This document shows positions 35,701 through 44,349 of a stretch of 61,792 bases of DNA, one piece after another. Within the stretch, counting starts at the first letter, position 1; every line of letters begins with the position of its first letter. The notes beneath the pieces were generated by a model. It was not told the origin of the DNA. It worked only from the letters and a program-made list of their open reading frames with translations, and made no database searches. This DNA is from Lentimicrobiaceae bacterium (GTDB taxonomy: Bacteria > Bacteroidota > Bacteroidia > Bacteroidales > F082), in the NCBI GenBank assembly GCA_015061295.1, contig SUWU01000012.1, positions 1 to 61,792 on the forward strand. The letters run 5' to 3'. The position numbers and the translations under genes are program-made.

Positions 35701-36970
35701 GAGTCACAGAAAGAATGAAGCCCTTTATTTTCAGACCACGCCTATTTATGACGAAAGATTTAAAAACAAAAAGATAATAGTTCCGTTCTTCACTTCTTTT
35801 GTCTCGCCTCTAATTCCAGCAGTCTTCAGCAACTTAGGATATGACATTGAAAACCTGCCTTTAAGCGACGAAGCCTCCGGCGAATGGGGATTGAAATATG
35901 CAAACAACGAAGTTTGTTATCCAGCGACTTTGGTTGTTGGTGATGTCATCAAGGCATTTAAAGAAGGAAGATATAATCCAGATGAAAGTGTCGTCTGTAT
36001 CACACAGACAGGAGGTCAATGTCGCGCTTCTAACTATCTTCCTTTGTTAAAGAAAGCCTTAGTCGATGCAGGATATTTTAACACACCTGTCATTTCATTT
36101 TCCGTCGACAACGATTTAGACAACAATCAGCCAGCATTCAAAATCAATTGGTTAAAGCTATTGAAGATAGCGATACCTGCGATATTATACAGCGACTGTA
36201 TCAGTAAGTTCTATTACGCTTCTGTTATTAGAGAAAAGGAAAAAGGCAAAGCGAAAATGCTACGCGACAAATATTTAGATTTGGGCGATATGCTGATAAG
36301 AAATCGTCAGAGCGACAAATTATATCAGCATCTCGACATTGCCGCAAAAGATTTCGATTCAATTTGTCAGAATAAAGATACCAACAAAGTCGGCGTCGTT
36401 GGAGAGATTTATCTGAAACACAATTCATTTGCGCAGCGCAACATTTTAGAATGGCTCATAGAGCAAGACATCGAGGTCGTTCCTCCATTGATAATGGGAT
36501 TCTTCATACAGTTTTTCGTCAACAGGAAAGTTAATCAAAAGACATATTTAGAGAAAAGTGAGATCAGCGATGTGATTGTCGATATTTTTTATAAAGTCAT
36601 AAAGAGACATATTAATAAGGTAAATAAAATTGCATCAAAGTTCAGATATTACATTCCATTCAACGACATTTTCGATGAAGCAGAAGAAGCCGCCAATGTC
36701 ATCACCTTGAACGCACAATTTGGTGAAGGATGGCTGCTGCCTGCCGAGATAATCTCGTATATCAACTGTGGCGCCAACAATATAGTAAGTCTGCAGCCTT
36801 TCGGTTGTATCGCAAACCACATCATTTCCAAAGGCATAGAAAAGAGATTAAAAGATTTATATCCAAACATTAATTTACTATCTTTAGACTTTGATAGCGG
36901 AGTGAGCGATGTAAACATCAAAAACAGGCTGCTACTTTTTGTAGAGAAAATCAACAAAACACCTGCTTAA
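32726..36970 (+). CDS. 2-hydroxyacyl-CoA dehydratase activase, double-domain fusion with DUF2229
   Basis: 1414 residues. Two ASKHA ATPase domains in tandem: residues about 1-265 (GLDIGSTTAKIVAID, GGEDAKIV, GNCAGGTGAF, SRCGVFCKTD) and 315-570 (GIDSGSTTTKIVVL, GGQDMKAIF, NEACSSGCGS, TRCTVFMNSK). Each keeps the cysteines that hold a [4Fe-4S] cluster between two subunits in the dimeric activators, so this is a covalent pseudo-dimer. The C-terminal half (DUF2229/HGD-D-like) begins with a Cys-rich segment CKGCENSCAVRC and has DNICFPAKL and ITQTGGQCRASNYL. The family couples ATP hydrolysis to low-potential electron transfer in strict anaerobes. The reductive partner enzyme is not in this window. Confidence 0.88.
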   Translation: MYRIGLDIGSTTAKIVAIDKNDNIIYNKYERHNAQMLNVVLSFLNELKYIIGDDDISFKVSGSIGMGFAERYGIPFVQEVVAASKTIQRFYPITNTMIDIGGEDAKIVFFKNGDTDELRMNGNCAGGTGAFIDQMAILLGITTSELNDLALNAQSIYPIASRCGVFCKTDIQNLIAKNVNREDIAASIFHAVAVQTVSTLAHGIDIKTPILFCGGPLSFIPALRKAFIDYLGINESDIIMPEHGELITATGTALMKSKEEQITSLNKIINLLSQHDIVTTRQQVKGLKPIFEDAESYSLWKERISKNKLSKAKLSKGRHDAYLGIDSGSTTTKIVVLNDKSELLFSFYKNNEGKPIEAVKEGLLLLKEECERNDVELIFRGSCSTGYGEDLMKAAFKLNHGIVETMAHYIAARHLDKDVSFILDIGGQDMKAIFVNKGIIERIEINEACSSGCGSFIETFAKSLGHSTSDFALKATESKTPCDLGTRCTVFMNSKVKQVLREGATINDISAGLSYSVVKNCLYKVLKIKDISALGNHIVLQGGTMRNDSIVRAFEILCEKEVSRCDYPELMGALGCALYAISQKNNETKSQQVGLDDLLNLSSYSTKTLNCKGCENSCAVRCYDFGNGRRYFSGNRCEKHFSNGESAKKSGRNMYEIKERLLFSNSTPKSESILSIGIPRVLNMFEEYPFWHTLFSSCGIKVILSNPSNYTNYERNVRMVMSDNICFPAKLVHSHIEDLQKQNVDRIFMPFVIYESDDKKQQNSYNCPIVTGYSTVVKNVQPSDIPIDTPTISFKDREMLLKQCEEYLTSLCINDKTIEKAFVEAEKEYLNFKKELVRHNEEILSSATRNNELTILLAGRPYHSDPLIQHKISNMLSEMGINVITDDIVRDKDVEIKDTHFLSQWSYPNRIMKAAKWTAKYNEQSTMNNIQFVQMTSFGCGPDAFFIDEIRDLLLRNNCTYTLLKLDDINNIGSIKLRVRSLVESLKLANNESHRKNEALYFQTTPIYDERFKNKKIIVPFFTSFVSPLIPAVFSNLGYDIENLPLSDEASGEWGLKYANNEVCYPATLVVGDVIKAFKEGRYNPDESVVCITQTGGQCRASNYLPLLKKALVDAGYFNTPVISFSVDNDLDNNQPAFKINWLKLLKIAIPAILYSDCISKFYYASVIREKEKGKAKMLRDKYLDLGDMLIRNRQSDKLYQHLDIAAKDFDSICQNKDTNKVGVVGEIYLKHNSFAQRNILEWLIEQDIEVVPPLIMGFFIQFFVNRKVNQKTYLEKSEISDVIVDIFYKVIKRHINKVNKIASKFRYYIPFNDIFDEAEEAANVITLNAQFGEGWLLPAEIISYINCGANNIVSLQPFGCIANHIISKGIEKRLKDLYPNINLLSLDFDSGVSDVNIKNRLLLFVEKINKTPA

Positions 36971-37015
36971 TCTAATTAACTATTCATTATTCATTGTACA
37001 TTATTCATTGATTTC
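36967..37015. repeat. Short-period repeat (ATTCATT)
   Basis: TATTCATT, ATTCATT, GTACATT, ATTCATT in tandem between two convergent genes. No terminator stem. Confidence 0.6.
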
Positions 37016-37895
37016 CTAAAGGAGCGTCATCGAAATTATGTTTCCAGCGGCGATGACTCCAGAGCCAATATGGAGGATTAGATTTAATAGTGTCTTCTAA
37101 GAGTTCTGTGTAACGTTGCATTATCGCGCCATCAGGAAGCTCGCTCGGTTTCTCGCAAATCACCTCCACGTCGATGCGATAATGTCCCCATCTTTCTTTT
37201 ATCACCTTATAATATAATACAGGAAGATCATATTTCCTCGCGAATCCCTCCGAACCTCTGATAAAACCAGTCTTCTGATTCAGGAAATCGGCAACATAAC
37301 AACGTTTTGGGTTACTTGGATTCTGGTCGGCGAGAATCATATAAGCTGCCGGAATATTGTTATCTTCATGATATGACATCACTTCACGAACATTATCATG
37401 AAAGACGACCTGAGTGCCATAGCGCGTCCTCGCACGGTTGATAAGTTTCTCGAACACCTCATTAGTATTATGCGCGCCCACTCCTATCCCGTGATGCTTA
37501 AACTGCATATCCAAACTAAGAACCATCCACTCCCAATTGTTGTAATGACTCGAAGTCAGAATCACGCTCTTGCCTTCATCATAAAATTTATTAACAACTT
37601 CTGGATTAGAACAATGATAACGACGCATAACATTTTTACGCGACATCGAAATCATCTTCAACATCTCCACGCCAAGTTGAACAAGATGCCAATAGAACTT
37701 ATTCCTCAGTCTTTTTATCGATTTAACATCAAGTTCTGGAAATGATTTCAACAAATTACCATCAATAACCTTCTTTCTATAACCAAAGATAAATCGTAAA
37801 ATCAGGTATAAAGGGAATGCGACAGCGTAAAGAACAAACAAAGGCAATATCGATAAAGGGTACAATATCAAGTAAAAAAGTATTCTTGTCAACAT
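37005..37895 (-). CDS. LpxL/HtrB-type lysophospholipid acyltransferase
   Basis: 296 residues. N-terminal membrane helix (LYPLSILPLFVLYAVAFPLYLI), then the LPLAT catalytic motif SSHYNNWEW (H-x4-E form) near residue 115, and LADQNPSNPKRC plus a GFIRGSEGFARKYDLPVLYY segment typical of lipid A acyltransferases. It should add a secondary acyl chain to lipid A at the inner-membrane cytoplasmic face. Aminolipid acylation is a possible alternative in Bacteroidota, where several copies exist. Confidence 0.88.
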   Translation of the reverse strand: MLTRILFYLILYPLSILPLFVLYAVAFPLYLILRFIFGYRKKVIDGNLLKSFPELDVKSIKRLRNKFYWHLVQLGVEMLKMISMSRKNVMRRYHCSNPEVVNKFYDEGKSVILTSSHYNNWEWMVLSLDMQFKHHGIGVGAHNTNEVFEKLINRARTRYGTQVVFHDNVREVMSYHEDNNIPAAYMILADQNPSNPKRCYVADFLNQKTGFIRGSEGFARKYDLPVLYYKVIKERWGHYRIDVEVICEKPSELPDGAIMQRYTELLEDTIKSNPPYWLWSHRRWKHNFDDAPLGNQ

Positions 37896-38006
37896 CTTTC
37901 TAACATTATAAAAACCTCGTAAAATTACGATAATTTAATCAAATTTTATTCTAAAAAAAATATTATTTTTTCACTAAATCGATATTTTTTTATTGATTTA
38001 ATTTTT

Positions 38007-38014
38007 TATCTTTG
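38007..38014 (+). promoter_or_regulatory. -7 element of pckA
   Basis: TATCTTTG, 35 bases before the start codon, in a very AT-rich region (37925-38045). The -33 area is a T run rather than TTTG. Confidence 0.5.
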
Positions 38015-38049
38015 CATTCGCAAAATCAATCATTTTTATTTTTAAAATT

Positions 38050-39672
38050 ATGGCAAAAGACATTTTAGAAATCAAACAAGCACTTGCATCTTATGGTATT
38101 GAAGATGTGAAAGAAGTAATTTATAATCCATCTTACGAAGAGTTATATAAAGACGAAATGAATCCTGAATTGACAGGCTTTGAAAAAGGTGTTGAGACTG
38201 AACTTGGAGCTGTCAACGTTATGACAGGTATCTACACAGGACGTTCTCCTAAGGATAAATATTTCGTCATGGATGAAGTAAGTCGCGACACTGTTTGGTG
38301 GACATCAGACGAATATAAAAACGATAACAAGCCTGTCACTCCTGAAGTATGGAGCGCACTTAAGACAACCGCTGTAAATCAGTTATCTGGCAAGAAATTG
38401 TATGTCATGGACGGTTATGCTGGTGCTAACGAAAACACACGTCTTAAGATTCGTTTCATCATGGAAGTTGCATGGCAAGCTCATTTCGTGAAGAATATGT
38501 TTATCCGTCCTACAGAAGAAGAACTCGCTAACTTCGGCGAGCCGGACTTCGTAGTATATACAGCATCAAAGGCTAAAGTTGAAAATTATAAAGAGTTAGG
38601 TCTCAACTCAGAGACAGCTGTCGTCTTCAACTTAAAAGAAAAAGCACAGATCATTTTGAACACATGGTACGGCGGCGAGATGAAGAAAGGTATGTTCTCT
38701 ATCATGAACTACTTATTACCTTTGAAAGGCATCGCTTCGATGCACTGCTCAGCCAACACCAACGAAAAAGGCGAGACTGCTATTTTCTTCGGTCTCTCAG
38801 GAACAGGCAAGACCACTTTATCAACAGATCCTAAGAGAGCTTTGATTGGTGACGACGAACACGGCTGGGACGACGACGGCATCTTCAACTTCGAAGGCGG
38901 CTGCTACGCTAAAGTCATCAACCTTGACAAAGAAAGCGAACCTGACATCTACAACGCTATCAAGAGAGATGCTTTGTTAGAAAATGTCACCGTAGATGAA
39001 AACGGTAAAATCGACTTCAAAGACAAGAGCGTCACAGAAAACACCCGCGTCTCCTACCCTATCTATCACATCGACAACATAGTAAAACCTGTATCAAAAG
39101 CTCCAGATGCTAAGAAGGTTATCTTCTTGTCAGCCGACGCTTTCGGAGTATTACCTCCTGTTTCAATACTCACTCCTGAACAAACAAAATACTATTTCTT
39201 GTCAGGCTTCACAGCAAAATTAGCAGGTACAGAACGTGGCATCACAGAACCTACTCCAACATTCTCAGCATGTTTCGGTGCAGCATTCCTTTCATTACAC
39301 CCAACAAAATACGCTGAAGAATTAGTGAAGAAAATGGAGAAAGTTGGCGCAACAGCTTACTTAGTGAACACAGGATGGAACGGAACAGGTAAACGTATCT
39401 CCATCAAAGACACTCGCGCCATCATCGACGCTATCTTAGACGGCTCCATCGACAAGGCAGAGACAAAGAACATCCCTTACTTCGATTTCAAAGTCCCTAC
39501 ATCATTGCCAGGCGTAAATCCAGATATTCTCGATCCACGCGACACTTATGCTACAGCAGAAGAATGGAATGTGAAAGCTGAAGACTTGTCATCACGTTTC
39601 ATCAAGAACTTCGACAAGTTCACTAACAACGAAGCTGGTAAGGCTTTAGTCGCAGCAGGACCTAAGATTTGA
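38050..39672 (+). CDS. pckA: Phosphoenolpyruvate carboxykinase (ATP)
   Basis: 540 residues, the ATP-dependent type. It interconverts oxaloacetate + ATP and PEP + CO2 + ADP; in succinate-producing Bacteroidota it runs mainly in the carboxylating direction, yielding ATP. Motifs: TGRSPKDKY (substrate loop), ASMHCSAN, kinase loop [23 protein letters not shown] (metal-binding), and [12 protein letters not shown]. Cytosolic. Codon use is smooth and high-expression looking (many CTC/ATC, few rare codons). Confidence 0.97.
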   Translation: MAKDILEIKQALASYGIEDVKEVIYNPSYEELYKDEMNPELTGFEKGVETELGAVNVMTGIYTGRSPKDKYFVMDEVSRDTVWWTSDEYKNDNKPVTPEVWSALKTTAVNQLSGKKLYVMDGYAGANENTRLKIRFIMEVAWQAHFVKNMFIRPTEEELANFGEPDFVVYTASKAKVENYKELGLNSETAVVFNLKEKAQIILNTWYGGEMKKGMFSIMNYLLPLKGIASMHCSANTNEKGETAIFFGLSGTGKTTLSTDPKRALIGDDEHGWDDDGIFNFEGGCYAKVINLDKESEPDIYNAIKRDALLENVTVDENGKIDFKDKSVTENTRVSYPIYHIDNIVKPVSKAPDAKKVIFLSADAFGVLPPVSILTPEQTKYYFLSGFTAKLAGTERGITEPTPTFSACFGAAFLSLHPTKYAEELVKKMEKVGATAYLVNTGWNGTGKRISIKDTRAIIDAILDGSIDKAETKNIPYFDFKVPTSLPGVNPDILDPRDTYATAEEWNVKAEDLSSRFIKNFDKFTNNEAGKALVAAGPKI

Positions 39673-39673
39673 A

Positions 39674-39750
39674 TCTGAGAAACTGAGAAACTGAGAAACT
39701 GAGAAACTGAGAAATTTTTCAAGTTTTCAGGTTTTCAATTTCTCAAGTTT
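39674..39750. repeat. Octamer array (AAACTGAG)
   Basis: About five tandem copies of CTGAGAAA just after the pckA stop, then TTTTCAAG/TTTTCAGG units. The same octamer recurs inverted at 58968-59003. Confidence 0.8.
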
Positions 39751-39751
39751 T

Positions 39752-39786
39752 AAAAAGTCGTTCAGGATTTCTGAGCGACTTTTTTA
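39752..39786 (+). terminator. Rho-independent terminator after pckA
   Basis: AGTCGTTCAG (39756-39765), loop GATTT, CTGAGCGACT (39771-39780), then TTTTT. One G-U pair. Confidence 0.82.
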
Positions 39787-39873
39787 TTATATTTGAAATT
39801 ATTTTAAAATAGTAAAATTTCCATGCAGCGAAATCGTAAAGTCTTCGTTTGTTAATTGAGAAATCAATGAAAT

Positions 39874-40437
39874 ATGTCAAGATTTGAAGAGTTATTGTCA
39901 GGATGCAAGAGACGCAAACAACAGTCGATGATGGAGATGTACAATCTCTGCGCGACACCAGTCTATAACACAAGTCTCCACATCGTGATGAACGAGTTCG
40001 ACGCCGAGGAAATAATGCAAGACTCTATCCTTAAAGCATTCGACAATATCGACAGATTTCTCGGTACAGAGAAAGAGTTCATAGCCTTCGTGAAACGCAT
40101 CGCGATAAACAAAAGCATCGACCTTTTCCGTAAAAACAGCAAGATATTTTTCAGCGATCATCTGTCAGACCTCAGTGAGTTGGAAGTAGAAGAATCAGCG
40201 GATAGCTATCAGTTGAACATCAGCGACGAAGAAGAAAATACATTATCCATAGAAACAATTAAGGAAAAGATAGAACTTCTTCCCTATGGCTACAAGATGG
40301 TTCTGCAGTTACATCTCATCGATGAGTTAGAGTTCAGCGAGATAGCGGAAATAATGGACATAAAACCTTCTTCGGTAAGATCGCAATATGTGAGAGCCAT
40401 TAATAAGTTGAAAGTCAATTTAAATCTGAGAATCTGA
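39874..40437 (+). CDS. ECF-type RNA polymerase sigma factor
   Basis: 187 residues. Region 2: MYNLCATPVYNTSLHIVMNEFDAEEIMQDSILKAFDNIDRF; region 4: IEKIELLPYGYKMVLQLHLIDELEFSEIAEIMDIKPSSVRSQYVRAINKLK with the helix-turn-helix near the end. The linker is acidic. It heads a four-gene set in which the next gene encodes a membrane protein that is probably the anti-sigma factor. The signal sensed is unknown. Confidence 0.9.
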   Translation: MSRFEELLSGCKRRKQQSMMEMYNLCATPVYNTSLHIVMNEFDAEEIMQDSILKAFDNIDRFLGTEKEFIAFVKRIAINKSIDLFRKNSKIFFSDHLSDLSELEVEESADSYQLNISDEEENTLSIETIKEKIELLPYGYKMVLQLHLIDELEFSEIAEIMDIKPSSVRSQYVRAINKLKVNLNLRI

Positions 40438-40460
40438 AAACTGAAAACTGAAAAAAATTA
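40425..40460. repeat. Short-period repeat (TCTGAAAA/ACTGAAAA)
   Basis: Four units of about eight bases span the sigma gene stop and the spacer before the next gene; related to the AAACTGAG family. Confidence 0.55.
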
Positions 40461-40496
40461 GGAATTTACATATCAATAATAACTTAGTGAGATAAT

Positions 40497-41012
40497 ATGG
40501 AAAACTTAATAAAAAATAACAAAGATAAATTCATGGCGGAATTACCTTCGGGACATCAGGAGCGTTTCGCGATGAAGTTGGAAGGTCGCAAGCTCGCAGA
40601 ACCGCAGAGCCGCAGAGCTACATGGTCGGAAGGATTATCAAGGAAATTATGGCTCGGAATACCGTCGGCGGCGGCAGCTATATTGTTAATCTTAATTTTA
40701 ATTAACAAACAAGACGCACTGCAACCTTATATATATAGCGAGAATGAAAAGGTAGCCGAGATGCGCATGATTTACGAGGCTCAAGTTGACAAGACAATAG
40801 CATTATTAGAAAACGTATTGGAAAACGTTGACGACTCTACAAGAAACGAGATAAACAAGGCAATAGAAAATCTAACCTCAACGACTGAAGTCTTCGCTGA
40901 GATAGCACCTCTTCCGGAAGAAAAACAATTGGCTATAACATCTCAGATGTATGACAATCAGTTAGAGACATTACAAATCATTTATAGAAAAATAAGTAAA
41001 GGAGAACAATAA
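40497..41012 (+). CDS. Membrane anti-sigma-like protein
   Basis: 171 residues: cytoplasmic N-terminus (about 1-50) with SGHQERFAMKLEGRK, one membrane helix (about 51-69, LGIPSAAAAILLILILI), and a helical periplasmic domain. This layout and its place directly after an ECF sigma gene suggest an anti-sigma factor, though no zinc-binding HxxxCxxC motif is present. Residues 33-40 (AEPQSRRA) come from an octamer array CCGCAGAG at 40594-40619, like the insertion in the second MATE gene. Confidence 0.7.
   Translation: MENLIKNNKDKFMAELPSGHQERFAMKLEGRKLAEPQSRRATWSEGLSRKLWLGIPSAAAAILLILILINKQDALQPYIYSENEKVAEMRMIYEAQVDKTIALLENVLENVDDSTRNEINKAIENLTSTTEVFAEIAPLPEEKQLAITSQMYDNQLETLQIIYRKISKGEQ
40594..40619. 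repeat. Octamer array (CCGCAGAG) inside coding sequence
   Basis: CTCGCAGAACCGCAGAGC then CGCAGAGC: three units of eight. Same CGCAGAG core as in the MATE gene at 30.4 kb. A one-unit change would shift the frame. Confidence 0.7.
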
Positions 41013-41014
41013 TC

Positions 41015-42043
41015 ATGAAAAACAAACTATTGACATTATTGCTGTGTCTGTTCTCAGCATTAGCATTCGCGGATGGAGACGACTATGAGATCAACATGAA
41101 TCAGTCGTATAAGTATTCCAAGAAAAGAAGCATCGACGCCAATTATGATGCCGGCAAAGACTACACTCTCAAGTTGGAAGGAAAGTTCAGTGATTATAAA
41201 ATCGCCAACTGGAACGAAGACAGAATAAGTTTCCATGTCGAGATAATTGTGAAGTCAAATAAAGAAAGTAATTTAGACAAGATTCTCTCTTCTATTGATG
41301 TTATTCTAAGCGACATTAATAAATCTAAGGCAAGTAAAATTGTTGAAGCCAAGACCAAAATAGACAATTGTAAATTGAATAACGTCAGCATAAGCATTGA
41401 TTATTACATCATGATTCCTAATGATATAGATATTATCATCGACAACACCTATGGTGATGTCGATATACAGTCAGCAAAAGACATCAATATCAAACTCATG
41501 TACGGCGATTCTGACATAAGTTCAGCCGACAATATCGATGCAGAGATTTTATATGGCGACATAACGATAGGAACTGTAAATTACCTTGATGCGGATGTGA
41601 AATATTCCGAGATAGATTGTTCTATGGCAAAGAAAGTCGAGGCAGAAGTCATGTACAGCGACACATATTTCAAAACCGTTGATGAGATAAGAATAGACAA
41701 TATGTATGGCGACCTTGAGATAGAGAATCTTATAAATAAAATAGAATGCAGCTTGAAATATTCCGATATAGAAATAGAGAATGTGGATAAGAATTTCTCT
41801 GATATTATCATTGACGCTATGTATTCTGATGTCAGTATCAGTCTTACAAACGAGCATTGTTTCAGTTACGACATCAGCACACGTTACGGAAGTATTTCCC
41901 CTAAGATATTAAAAGACAATGCAAACAAGTATATAAAAGAATATACAAAAACAAGTGTAATAGGAAATATCAATGACAACGACAAACTGCATAACATAAA
42001 GATTGACGCATTATACGGCGACGTTGAAATAGATTTTGAATAA
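41015..42043 (+). CDS. Secreted DUF4097-like beta-repeat protein
   Basis: 342 residues with signal peptide MKNKLLTLLLCLFSALAFA. From about residue 140 the sequence repeats a 20-24 residue unit with YGD or YSD at its turn (NTYGDVDIQSA, LMYGDSDISSA, ILYGDITIGT, VKYSEIDCS, VMYSDTYFKT, NMYGDLEIEN, LKYSDIEIEN, AMYSDVSIS). This predicts a regular beta-helix or stacked strands like DUF4097 adhesin-type proteins. It starts 2 bases after the anti-sigma gene, so it is part of the sigma operon. Confidence 0.75.
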   Translation: MKNKLLTLLLCLFSALAFADGDDYEINMNQSYKYSKKRSIDANYDAGKDYTLKLEGKFSDYKIANWNEDRISFHVEIIVKSNKESNLDKILSSIDVILSDINKSKASKIVEAKTKIDNCKLNNVSISIDYYIMIPNDIDIIIDNTYGDVDIQSAKDINIKLMYGDSDISSADNIDAEILYGDITIGTVNYLDADVKYSEIDCSMAKKVEAEVMYSDTYFKTVDEIRIDNMYGDLEIENLINKIECSLKYSDIEIENVDKNFSDIIIDAMYSDVSISLTNEHCFSYDISTRYGSISPKILKDNANKYIKEYTKTSVIGNINDNDKLHNIKIDALYGDVEIDFE

Positions 42044-42061
42044 CCAATAAAGAATATAATT

Positions 42062-43084
42062 ATGAAAAGATTAGTATTGATTACATTATTTATGGCGTTG
42101 ACATTAAACGTCACTTCACAAGAGACAAAGAACGATACCATCGTTGTAAACGGCGATAAGGTAGAGATTCTCATCAACAACAATAAGGTAAAGATTTCCG
42201 ATTCGCCCAACGGACTGAAGATTAACGTCTTTTCTATAACAGAAAAAGGCGATGTGGAGAGGAATCCATATTATGAAAGTCGTTATGAAAATGATGTTAA
42301 CAGCGTGACAGAGAAGAAAAACGTCACCATAAATATTCCTATCAAACCTACATTTATCAAAGACGACAAATATGTCACTGATGATAAAGGAACGAAAATT
42401 AAGTTCCGTTATTTCGAACCAATTTATCCTCATATCTACTATGCTTATTCAGCTATGACTCATCCTATTACCAAAAATGATTGGGGAGTGCCTTCACTGA
42501 AAGCGAACTCATTTGAATGGGGATCCTACATCGTGCAATTCGACATCTGTCATAACAAGAGAAAAAGTTTTGGTTTGACAACAGCTTTAGGTATTTCAAA
42601 CACATACAATCATTTCACCAATAGTATCTTAGGTACATCAAGAGAAATTACCAACGGCGCTATGGAATTAACCTATCTTTATCACATCATAACATACGAT
42701 ATACCTATGCCAGATGGCGTTGAAAATCATACAATGGCAATATTAAATGGAGAGTTGGAAGATAGTTTCCTTCGTTATTGGAGTCTTCGTTTGCCAATCA
42801 GCGTTCAGTTTCAATGGAGACTTGGATATAATAAAATGGCATTATCGTTCGGACCTGAATTTGAATGGCGTTTTGCGATGAAGTCGTTTATAGAATATGA
42901 TGGTAATAAATATCTTGTTTCCGACAAACTAGCATATAATCCATTTGGTGTTAACGCCTTGGCCGTATTAAGTTTTAGAGATTTCGTCATCTTCGGAAGA
43001 ACAGGCTTGACATATCTCTTCAACCAAAAACGTAGTCCGGAATATGTTTTGCCTGTCAATATCGGTATAGGATTCAGTTTTTAA
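42062..43084 (+). CDS. Outer-membrane beta-barrel protein
   Basis: 340 residues. Signal peptide MKRLVLITLFMALTLNVTSQ, a charged linker domain about 20-100 (NGDKVEILINNNKVKI), then amphipathic strands of a barrel (SYIVQFDICHNKRKSFGLTTALGIS, YWSLRLPISVQFQWRLGY) and a C-terminal aromatic end GIGFSF, the usual outer-membrane barrel signature. Last gene of the ECF operon and presumably its target or partner. No specific family recognised. Confidence 0.75.
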   Translation: MKRLVLITLFMALTLNVTSQETKNDTIVVNGDKVEILINNNKVKISDSPNGLKINVFSITEKGDVERNPYYESRYENDVNSVTEKKNVTINIPIKPTFIKDDKYVTDDKGTKIKFRYFEPIYPHIYYAYSAMTHPITKNDWGVPSLKANSFEWGSYIVQFDICHNKRKSFGLTTALGISNTYNHFTNSILGTSREITNGAMELTYLYHIITYDIPMPDGVENHTMAILNGELEDSFLRYWSLRLPISVQFQWRLGYNKMALSFGPEFEWRFAMKSFIEYDGNKYLVSDKLAYNPFGVNALAVLSFRDFVIFGRTGLTYLFNQKRSPEYVLPVNIGIGFSF

Positions 43085-43103
43085 CAATTTTTGGTCAGCT
43101 ATT

Positions 43104-43139
43104 AACAATAAAAGGATGCCAAAGCATCCTTTTATTGTT
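43104..43139. terminator. Bidirectional terminator, barrel gene/dnaN
   Basis: Sixteen-base perfect stem AACAATAAAAGGATGC / GCATCCTTTTATTGTT with a four-base loop, between convergent genes. Confidence 0.9.
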
Positions 43140-43158
43140 ATCTGTCAATTCTCAATTA

Positions 43159-44283
43159 TTAGTTTAACATCACAGGCATTAAGAGCATCAAGATGTCTTC
43201 ATCAACATTCTGATTATCGACAGGGGTAATGATACCTGCTCTATTAGGAGCCGACATCTCTAACTGTATTTCTGTCTGATTGAGATTACCCAACATCTCC
43301 TGGAAGAAACGTGAGTTGAAACCTATCTCCATATCATTGCCTTGATAATTACAGCTAAGGCGTTCTTTAGCCTCGTTGTAGTAATCCAAATCTTCTGCTG
43401 TCAAGATAAGTTCCTGACCTGCAATCTTAAAACGAATTTGATGAGTTGCCTTGCTTGAGAATATAGCCACACGACGTATCGCTGAGAGCAAGAGTTGACG
43501 ATCAATAGTCAACTTATTAGGATTTGATTGTGGTATAACAGCGTTATAGTTAGGATATTTACCATCGATGAGACGACATACAAGTTTAAAGTCGGCAAAG
43601 GTAAACGAAGCATTAGTCTTGTTGAACTCCACTATTACAGGTTCATCAGCTTTTCCTGAGAGGGCGTTTTTCAGTTGGTTGATAGGTTTTTTAGGCACGA
43701 TAAAAGAATCTGGTGTCTCTGATTTAATATCTAATCTTCTATAACGAACGAGTTTATGAGCATCTGTTGCCACAAAGTTCAATCCGTCAGCAGTCATCTC
43801 CATGAACACACCTGTCATTACAGGACGTATCTCGTCGTTACCAGTTGCAAAGATAGTTTTCTCGAAACCACAAGCTAGCACATCTGCTGGTATCTCCCAC
43901 TGTGATGCGTTTTCCAAGACAGGCACTTGAGGAAATTCGTCGCTCTTATGACCCACCATTTTATAACGACCTTCGCCAGTCTTAATCTCAATAGCGAGAG
44001 TTTCTTCATCAATATTAAATGATACTGGAATATCAGGGAAGTTCTTTAAAATATCTATAAGCAAACGAGCTGGAATAGTCACCTCGCCACCACCTTCTAC
44101 CATATCAGGTTGTATAGTCACTATCATAGTTGTTTCCAAATCTGAAGCAGTGATCTTCAATGCGTTCTCTGATATATTAAAAAGGAAATCATCGAGGATT
44201 GGCAATGTATTACTAGAATTGATAACGCCAGCAAGCGATTGTACTGCTTTTAATAATTTTAAACTTGAAAGAATAAACTTCAT
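43159..44283 (-). CDS. dnaN: DNA polymerase III beta subunit (sliding clamp)
   Basis: 374 residues, the normal size, forming the three-domain clamp that holds the replicase on DNA. Recognisable segments: LQSLAGVINSSNTLPILDDFLF (domain 1), TVSFNID-like strands, GVFMEMTADGLNFVATDAHKLVRY (domain 2) and the C-terminal ILMLLMPVMLN. It follows plsY by 66 bases on the same strand. Here dnaN is not next to dnaA or gyrB, which is usual in Bacteroidota. Confidence 0.96.
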   Translation of the reverse strand: MKFILSSLKLLKAVQSLAGVINSSNTLPILDDFLFNISENALKITASDLETTMIVTIQPDMVEGGGEVTIPARLLIDILKNFPDIPVSFNIDEETLAIEIKTGEGRYKMVGHKSDEFPQVPVLENASQWEIPADVLACGFEKTIFATGNDEIRPVMTGVFMEMTADGLNFVATDAHKLVRYRRLDIKSETPDSFIVPKKPINQLKNALSGKADEPVIVEFNKTNASFTFADFKLVCRLIDGKYPNYNAVIPQSNPNKLTIDRQLLLSAIRRVAIFSSKATHQIRFKIAGQELILTAEDLDYYNEAKERLSCNYQGNDMEIGFNSRFFQEMLGNLNQTEIQLEMSAPNRAGIITPVDNQNVDEDILMLLMPVMLN

Positions 44284-44349
44284 AACTTTAGTATTTATCA
44301 GTTGGTAAAATTACAAATTTTAATGTTAATATCTCAAATATTTTTAAAT

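Noticed and set aside
39674-39750. Possible CRISPR-like array
   Set aside because: Units are 8 bases without spacers, so a microsatellite; the same holds for 58905-59005. No cas genes were seen although DUF2779 has a Cas4-like part.
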